A stretch of DNA of 64,000 nt, taken from positions 1-64,000 of the forward strand of contig NZ_CAUEQY010000007.1 of the NCBI RefSeq assembly GCF_959020145.1. The letters run 5' to 3'. This document shows, one piece after another, positions 59,727 through 64,000 of the stretch. Both the position numbers and the translations under genes were made by a program. Position 1 is the stretch's first letter; the number at the start of each line of letters is the position of its first letter. The DNA comes from an uncultured Bifidobacterium sp. Its GTDB lineage: Bacteria > Actinomycetota > Actinomycetes > Actinomycetales > Bifidobacteriaceae. The notes beneath the pieces were generated by a model that was not told the DNA's origin, searched no databases, and saw only the letters and a list, made by a program, of their open reading frames with translations.

Positions 59727-60844
59727 GCCTGCGCCTCCTTGGTGTCGGCGGCCGTCTCGACGGTTTCGTCCGTCTTGGCGGTGTCCTTGGCTGCCTTGGC
59801 GGTGGATTCAGCCTGCTTCGACTTGCCGTGCGCCTTGACCTTCATCGGGTAGAACAGCTTGTTGATGGTCTTGGTCAGGGAGAATTCCCAGTTGCCGAAG
59901 ATGCCCTGCGGGCGGAAGATCATGATGAGCACCAGCGCCACCGAGTACACGAGCATGCGGTAGGTGGAGAAGGCGCGCAACAGCTCCGGCAGGATCGTCA
60001 GCGCGATGGCGGAGACGATGGAACCTGTCAGCGAGCCCATGCCGCCGAACACGACCATGATCACGTAGTTGATCGATTGCAGCCATCCGGCCATCGCGGG
60101 GTTCAGCGAGCCGATGTACTGGGCGAAGATGCCGCCGGCGATGCCCGCGAAGAACGCGGAGATAGCGAACACGAGCACCTTCATGTAGGTGATGTTGATG
60201 CCGGACGCGCTTGCCGCGATCTCGTCGTCGCGGATGGCCTTGACGGCACGGCCGTAACGGGAGCGGGCGAACATGAACAGCAGCACGACGGTGACGACGG
60301 TGATCCAGAACACGACGTACAGGTTGGCGAGTCGGTCGATGCCGATCAGCGCCTGGCCGGCCGCGCCCTTGTCGAGGCCCATGCCGCCGGCGACCTTCAG
60401 GTTCTGGATGATCACGCGGATGATTTCGCCGAAGCCCAGCGTGATGATGGCGAGGTAATCGCCATGCAGACGCAGTGCCGGAATGCCGACCAGGATGCCG
60501 AAGATGCAGGCGACCACGCCGCCGGCGAGTGTCGTCAGCAGGAATCGCAGCGTCGGATCCATCGCAACGCCGTTGGCGACGAGCAGCTTGCTCAGCAGGG
60601 CCGCGCTGTACGCGCCGATCGCTTCGAAGCCGCAGCAGCCCAGCGTCAGCTGGCCGAGCACGCCGATGGTGAGGTTCAGCGACGTGGTCATGATGATGGC
60701 GATGCAGCTTGTCATCATGATGCCCTTGATGTAGGTGCTGGCCATGCCGGATTCGCATACGCCCATCAGAATGCCGAACAGCACGACGATGCCGACCGCG
60801 CACATCAGATAGGACTGTTTGGTGGAAAGCATTGATTTCTTCAT
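59723..60844 (-). CDS. livM: Branched-chain amino acid ABC transporter permease LivM
   Basis: This 373-residue membrane subunit has eight or nine helices and the LivM coupling segment KAIRDDEIAASASGI. The N-terminal helix region is typical of LivM. A C-terminal hydrophilic tail of about 45 residues, rich in Lys, Ala and Thr, extends beyond the last helix. It follows livH after only four bases, and AAGGTG precedes the ATG within the livH end. Confidence 0.93.
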   Translation of the reverse strand: MKKSMLSTKQSYLMCAVGIVVLFGILMGVCESGMASTYIKGIMMTSCIAIIMTTSLNLTIGVLGQLTLGCCGFEAIGAYSAALLSKLLVANGVAMDPTLRFLLTTLAGGVVACIFGILVGIPALRLHGDYLAIITLGFGEIIRVIIQNLKVAGGMGLDKGAAGQALIGIDRLANLYVVFWITVVTVVLLFMFARSRYGRAVKAIRDDEIAASASGINITYMKVLVFAISAFFAGIAGGIFAQYIGSLNPAMAGWLQSINYVIMVVFGGMGSLTGSIVSAIALTILPELLRAFSTYRMLVYSVALVLIMIFRPQGIFGNWEFSLTKTINKLFYPMKVKAHGKSKQAESTAKAAKDTAKTDETVETAADTKEAQA

Positions 60845-60848
60845 GAGG

Positions 60849-61775
60849 TCACACCTTCTCGGTTTCCGGTTCGCCCATCAGGCCGGACGGCTTGACCAGG
60901 AGCACGATGATGAGGATGCCGAACACAATGGCGTCGGAGAACGCGGACGTGATCACACCGCCGGTGATGGTGCCGATGTACGCCTTGGTCAGGCTTTCGA
61001 CCACGCCGATCACCAGACCACCGACCATGGCGCCCGGGATGGAGCCGATGCCGCCGAGCACGGCCGCGACGAAGGCCTTCAGGCCCAGCATCGCGCCCAT
61101 CATCGGGGACACCTGCGGATAGGAAACGCAGTACATCAGCGATGCGACGGCGGCGAGGCCCGAACCGATGGCGAACGTGAGCGTGATGGTGGAGTTCACG
61201 TTGATGCCCATCAGGATCGAGGCCTCCTTGTCTTCGGAGACCGCGCGCATGGCCTTGCCCTGCTTGGTATAGGTGACGAACAGCTGCAGCGCGACCATGA
61301 TGATCACGCCGAGCACGATGGTGATGATGGTCGCGCCGTCGATCTTCAGTTTGCCGATCGCCAGCGTCGGAATCTGGATGATGGTGGGCACGGTCTGGTA
61401 GTCGGCGCCGAAGATGGCCTGGGAGCCGTTCTCCAACAGAAGGCTCATTGCGATTGCGGTGATGAGGGCCGTCATGCTGTTGCCCTTTTCACGAACCGGC
61501 TTGTATGCGGCCCTCTCCACGATGACGCCCACCGCCACGCACATGAGGATCGCGGGGATGACGGCCACCCATGCGGGCAGGCCGAATGCGACGATCGCCG
61601 GAATGGTAAGCATCAGCACGTAGGAGCCGACCATGATGAAATCGCCGTGTGCGAAGTTGATCAAACGAATGATGCCGTACACCATGGTGTAGCCGAGTGC
61701 CACGAGCGAGTACACGCTGCCGATCTTCAGACCGTTGAAGATCTGACTGATGAACATGATGATCTGATCGCCCAT
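60849..61775 (-). CDS. livH: Branched-chain amino acid ABC transporter permease LivH
   Basis: This 308-residue permease has about eight helices and the family motifs GLKIGSVYSLVALGYTMVYGIIRL at the N-terminus and RAVSEDKEASILMGIN in the coupling loop. Adjacent ATGs at 61778 and 61775 follow AAAGGAGG; the second has better spacing. It is the first membrane gene after livK, with a hairpin in the 174-bp gap. Confidence 0.93.
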   Translation of the reverse strand: MGDQIIMFISQIFNGLKIGSVYSLVALGYTMVYGIIRLINFAHGDFIMVGSYVLMLTIPAIVAFGLPAWVAVIPAILMCVAVGVIVERAAYKPVREKGNSMTALITAIAMSLLLENGSQAIFGADYQTVPTIIQIPTLAIGKLKIDGATIITIVLGVIIMVALQLFVTYTKQGKAMRAVSEDKEASILMGINVNSTITLTFAIGSGLAAVASLMYCVSYPQVSPMMGAMLGLKAFVAAVLGGIGSIPGAMVGGLVIGVVESLTKAYIGTITGGVITSAFSDAIVFGILIIVLLVKPSGLMGEPETEKV

Positions 61776-61883
61776 CATTCCTCCTTTCAAAAGTTGATGA
61801 TGCCGGACTTTTGACATAACCGTCCGGCTTGGCCGCTGAAGAAGCCCAGCGGCTGAATATGGTTATTTTCGTCTTGATACGCG

Positions 61884-61920
61884 AAAGGGAGAGAACCGGT
61901 TTCCCGGCCCCCTCCTCTTC
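61884..61920 (-). terminator. Hairpin between livK and livH
   Basis: On the minus strand GGAGGGGGCCGG can pair with CCGGTTCTCTCC around a GAAA tetraloop, about 12 continuous pairs with several G-U. A GGGCCGG-GAAA-CCGG core is very stable. The following CCCTTTC is a weak T-tract. It probably acts as a partial terminator or mRNA stabiliser that raises livK output relative to the membrane genes. Confidence 0.6.
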
Positions 61921-61949
61921 ACAGATTCAGGCCTTCAGGCAAGCGACGC

Positions 61950-63146
61950 TCACTTGGCAGGCTGAATGGTGGTCTTGTACTGCGGCTTGCCGTCCTTGAG
62001 CTCAAGCACGACGACGGACTTCTTCGGGGAGCCCTTCTTGTCGAGCGTGAAGTTGCCGGTCACGCCTTCGAAGCTCATGCCGGCGATGGCGTTGCGCACG
62101 CCTTCGCGGGTGGCGTTCTTGCCGGCCTTCTCGATGGCCTGCTTCATCATGTACACGGAGTCGTAGCCCAGTGCGGTGAAGGTGTTCGGATCGGCGTTCT
62201 TGTTGGCCTTCTTGTAGGACTTGATGAAGTCCTGCACCTTGGCGTTGGAGGTGTCGTCCGGAGAGTAGTGGGTGGTGTAGAGCACCTTGTTGTACAGCGA
62301 CTTGTCGTCGGTCATCTTCAGGCCGTCGTAGCCGTCAGGGCCCATCACATAGCCCTTGTAGCCGACGGAGCGGGCCTGCGGGATGATGTACGGGCCAGCG
62401 ACGGAGTAGTAGTACGGAGCGTACAGGAACTCGGCGCCAGCGGCCTGGATCTTCTGCAGCTGGGAGGAGTACTCGGTGTCGTCGGCGCTGGAGGAGTTCT
62501 CTTCGGCCACGACGTCAAGGCCGGCCTTCTTGGCGGCAGCGGCGAAGGCCTTGCCCACGCCGGAGGAGTACGGATCGCCGGTGCCGTACAGCACGGCGAC
62601 CTTCTTGACCTTCAGGGTCTCGGCTGCGAACTTGGCAGCGATCTCACCCTGGTAGGAGTCCTTGAAGCAGGTGCGGAACATGTAGCCACCGGTCTCGATG
62701 GAGTCGGAGGTGGCGGCCGGTGCGATGGCCGGCAGCTTGGACTGGTCGGCCAGCGGAGCCACTGCCGCGGTGGTGGAGGAGATGGTCGGGCCGACCACGC
62801 CGAGCACGCTGTTGTCGCCGGCGAGCTTGTTGAAGGCGTTGGAGGCTTCGGTGGCGTCGCCCTTGTCGTCCATGGACTCGAGCTTGACCTTCTTGCCGTT
62901 GATGCCGCCCTTGGCGTTGATCTCATCCACAGCCAGCTTGAAGCCGGCGACCTCGGCCTCGCCGTATGCGGCGGCGGTGCCGGAGTTGGTGGTGACGGAG
63001 CCCAGCGTGATGGTATCGCTGTTGGCCGCGCTACCGTTGGAGCTGCTGGAATCGTCCATGCTGCCGCCGGAGCAGGCAGCGAGGGACATCGACATTGCGC
63101 CTGCCGCGATCAGGGCGACGCACTTGGCGGAGAACTTCGCGTTCAT
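61950..63146 (-). CDS. livK: Branched-chain amino acid-binding lipoprotein LivK
   Basis: This 398-residue type I periplasmic-binding-fold protein captures branched-chain amino acids. The signal peptide ends in lipobox SLAAC with Cys25. The mature part starts with ITLGSVTTNSGTAAAYGEAEVAGFKLAVDEINAKGG, in which the GP/S and AVDEINAKGG motifs are typical of LivK. AGAGGAAG precedes the ATG at 63146; upstream in-frame codons would break the signal peptide. First gene of the liv operon. Confidence 0.94.
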   Translation of the reverse strand: MNAKFSAKCVALIAAGAMSMSLAACSGGSMDDSSSSNGSAANSDTITLGSVTTNSGTAAAYGEAEVAGFKLAVDEINAKGGINGKKVKLESMDDKGDATEASNAFNKLAGDNSVLGVVGPTISSTTAAVAPLADQSKLPAIAPAATSDSIETGGYMFRTCFKDSYQGEIAAKFAAETLKVKKVAVLYGTGDPYSSGVGKAFAAAAKKAGLDVVAEENSSSADDTEYSSQLQKIQAAGAEFLYAPYYYSVAGPYIIPQARSVGYKGYVMGPDGYDGLKMTDDKSLYNKVLYTTHYSPDDTSNAKVQDFIKSYKKANKNADPNTFTALGYDSVYMMKQAIEKAGKNATREGVRNAIAGMSFEGVTGNFTLDKKGSPKKSVVVLELKDGKPQYKTTIQPAK

Positions 63147-63390
63147 TCCGTTCTTCCTCTTTTCTTGAAAACGCTGCACATTCCTTTCAACGCGCACCTT
63201 GGAAAAATCATGTTCATCTCAACCCCCGTGCGCGGAACCACGGCGACCACTCATGACGGACGCCCGTTCTCTCTCTGTGCATTCCGATTGTTCTTTATAG
63301 CCTGACGGATGGCGGCCTGCATAAAATGTTCTTATAGTGAGACTCAACTTCTGGTTATATCCCCGTCAGCATGGCGCAAAAGAATATAAG

Positions 63391-64000
63391 TTACTGTGCC
63401 GGCTGTTTTTCCGCCGTCAGATAACGTGGCCGTCCGGTGTAGTCGTTATGCACGGTAACGTCGACGAAGCCGCAGGTTCGTGCGAAGGCGGCAAGCCGCT
63501 CCCCCTGCGTGATGTCGTGCTCCATCACCATAAGTCCATCCGCGCGAAGCAGTTTCGCCGCGCGTGCGATGATGCGTTCCGGAATGAGCGTGCCGTCCGC
63601 CGAACCGCCGTATAGCGCCAGATCGGGGTCGTAATCGCGCGCCTCGGGCTGTTCGGGAATGTCGGCAAGCGGCACGTACGGCGGATTGGTGAGCACGATG
63701 TCGATGGTGCCGTCAAGTTGGCTTAACGTCGGCATTTGCGTGGCGTCGGCGATGTCCAGATGATAATTACCGGCGATTGCGGGATACCGTTTCGCGGTCT
63801 CGTCGAGGTTGCGCCGCGTCCACTCGGCGGTCGTAGCGCTTTTCTCGACGGCCCACACCTCGCTGCCCGGCACTTCCGAAGCGAAGGCGAGGCCGATCGC
63901 ACCGCTGCCGGCGCACAGATCGACCACTTTGGCGCGGTACATGCCGTTTCTGGTGGCCCAGTCGACGCCTTCCTGCACGACCAGTTCGGTTTCCGGACGT
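63391..64000 (-). CDS. prmC: Release factor glutamine methyltransferase PrmC, N-terminus cut by window edge
   Basis: PrmC methylates the glutamine of the GGQ motif in RF1 and RF2. The visible 203 codons start at the conserved RPETELVV motif, then the AdoMet-binding VVDLCAGSGAIGLA, and the catalytic NPPYVPLADIPEQPEARDYDP. The frame continues to the right edge, so the N-terminal helical domain is missing. Its substrate RF2 is encoded in this window (prfB). It is co-directional with the liv operon downstream. Confidence 0.93.
   Translation of the reverse strand, partial: RPETELVVQEGVDWATRNGMYRAKVVDLCAGSGAIGLAFASEVPGSEVWAVEKSATTAEWTRRNLDETAKRYPAIAGNYHLDIADATQMPTLSQLDGTIDIVLTNPPYVPLADIPEQPEARDYDPDLALYGGSADGTLIPERIIARAAKLLRADGLMVMEHDITQGERLAAFARTCGFVDVTVHNDYTGRPRYLTAEKQPAQ

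Noticed and set aside
1..64000. tRNA, rRNA, CRISPR, insertion sequence or prophage
   Set aside because: No regularly spaced repeats, transposase or phage genes were found, and no cloverleaf was noticed in intergenic gaps. A tRNA scan would confirm.

Overview
The window is about 64 kb of a high-GC, tightly packed chromosome. The gene set and order point to Bifidobacterium (Actinobacteria). The main reasons are the prfB-ftsE-ftsX-(CHAP)-smpB block, an actinobacterial DapD, LuxS beside a cystathionine beta-synthase/MetB pair, a GH13 alpha-glucosidase divergent from a LacI regulator, and many lipoprotein ABC binding proteins. I cannot fix the species from sequence alone. Nearly all of it looks like core chromosome. 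I see no prophage, insertion sequence, CRISPR array, rRNA or tRNA.

Layout. 1-6.3 kb (minus): partial anion permease, dnaG, dgt, alr, with a large imperfect palindrome between dgt and dnaG. 6.5-8.0 kb (plus): amino acid permease and a two-way terminator. 8.0-13.6 kb (minus): GNAT acetyltransferase, luxS, recQ, metB, cbs; this set can carry homocysteine made by LuxS on to cystathionine and cysteine. 14.0-19.2 kb (minus): a five-gene oligopeptide ABC operon whose binding protein has an unusual membrane anchor. 19.4-21.6 kb (plus): coaBC and coaX. 21.7-27.3 kb (minus): an orphan sugar-type binding lipoprotein, sstT, an RluA-type pseudouridine synthase and glmS. 27.6-32.5 kb (minus): a polar amino acid ABC operon followed upstream by two further tandem binding-protein genes that show local gene conversion.

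32.6-38.1 kb (minus): smpB, a secreted coiled-coil/CHAP hydrolase, ftsX, ftsE with a long C-terminal extension, and prfB. This is probably a cell-division peptidoglycan hydrolase module driven by FtsEX. 38.3-42.3 kb (minus): a 43-residue membrane protein, rlmH, dapD, gltA and map. 42.5-44.6 kb (plus): an M13 metallopeptidase. 44.6-47.4 kb (minus): an SSB paralogue and proS, with a cluster of DnaA-box-like sites between them. 47.6-51.0 kb: a small membrane protein, a PIF1-like helicase, a HAD phosphatase and orn. 51.2-54.4 kb: alpha-glucosidase and its divergent LacI regulator with three operator-like sites. 54.5-58.1 kb (minus): guaB, a WecA/TagO-type transferase and sua5. 58.2-63.1 kb (minus): a complete livKHMGF branched-chain amino acid operon, lying between sua5 and a partial prmC.

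No single region is clearly a new system. The strongest leads are the FtsE tail with the CHAP hydrolase in its operon, the mosaic tandem binding proteins, the palindrome between dgt and dnaG, and the DnaA-box-like dyad upstream of an SSB whose C-terminal tip is atypical.
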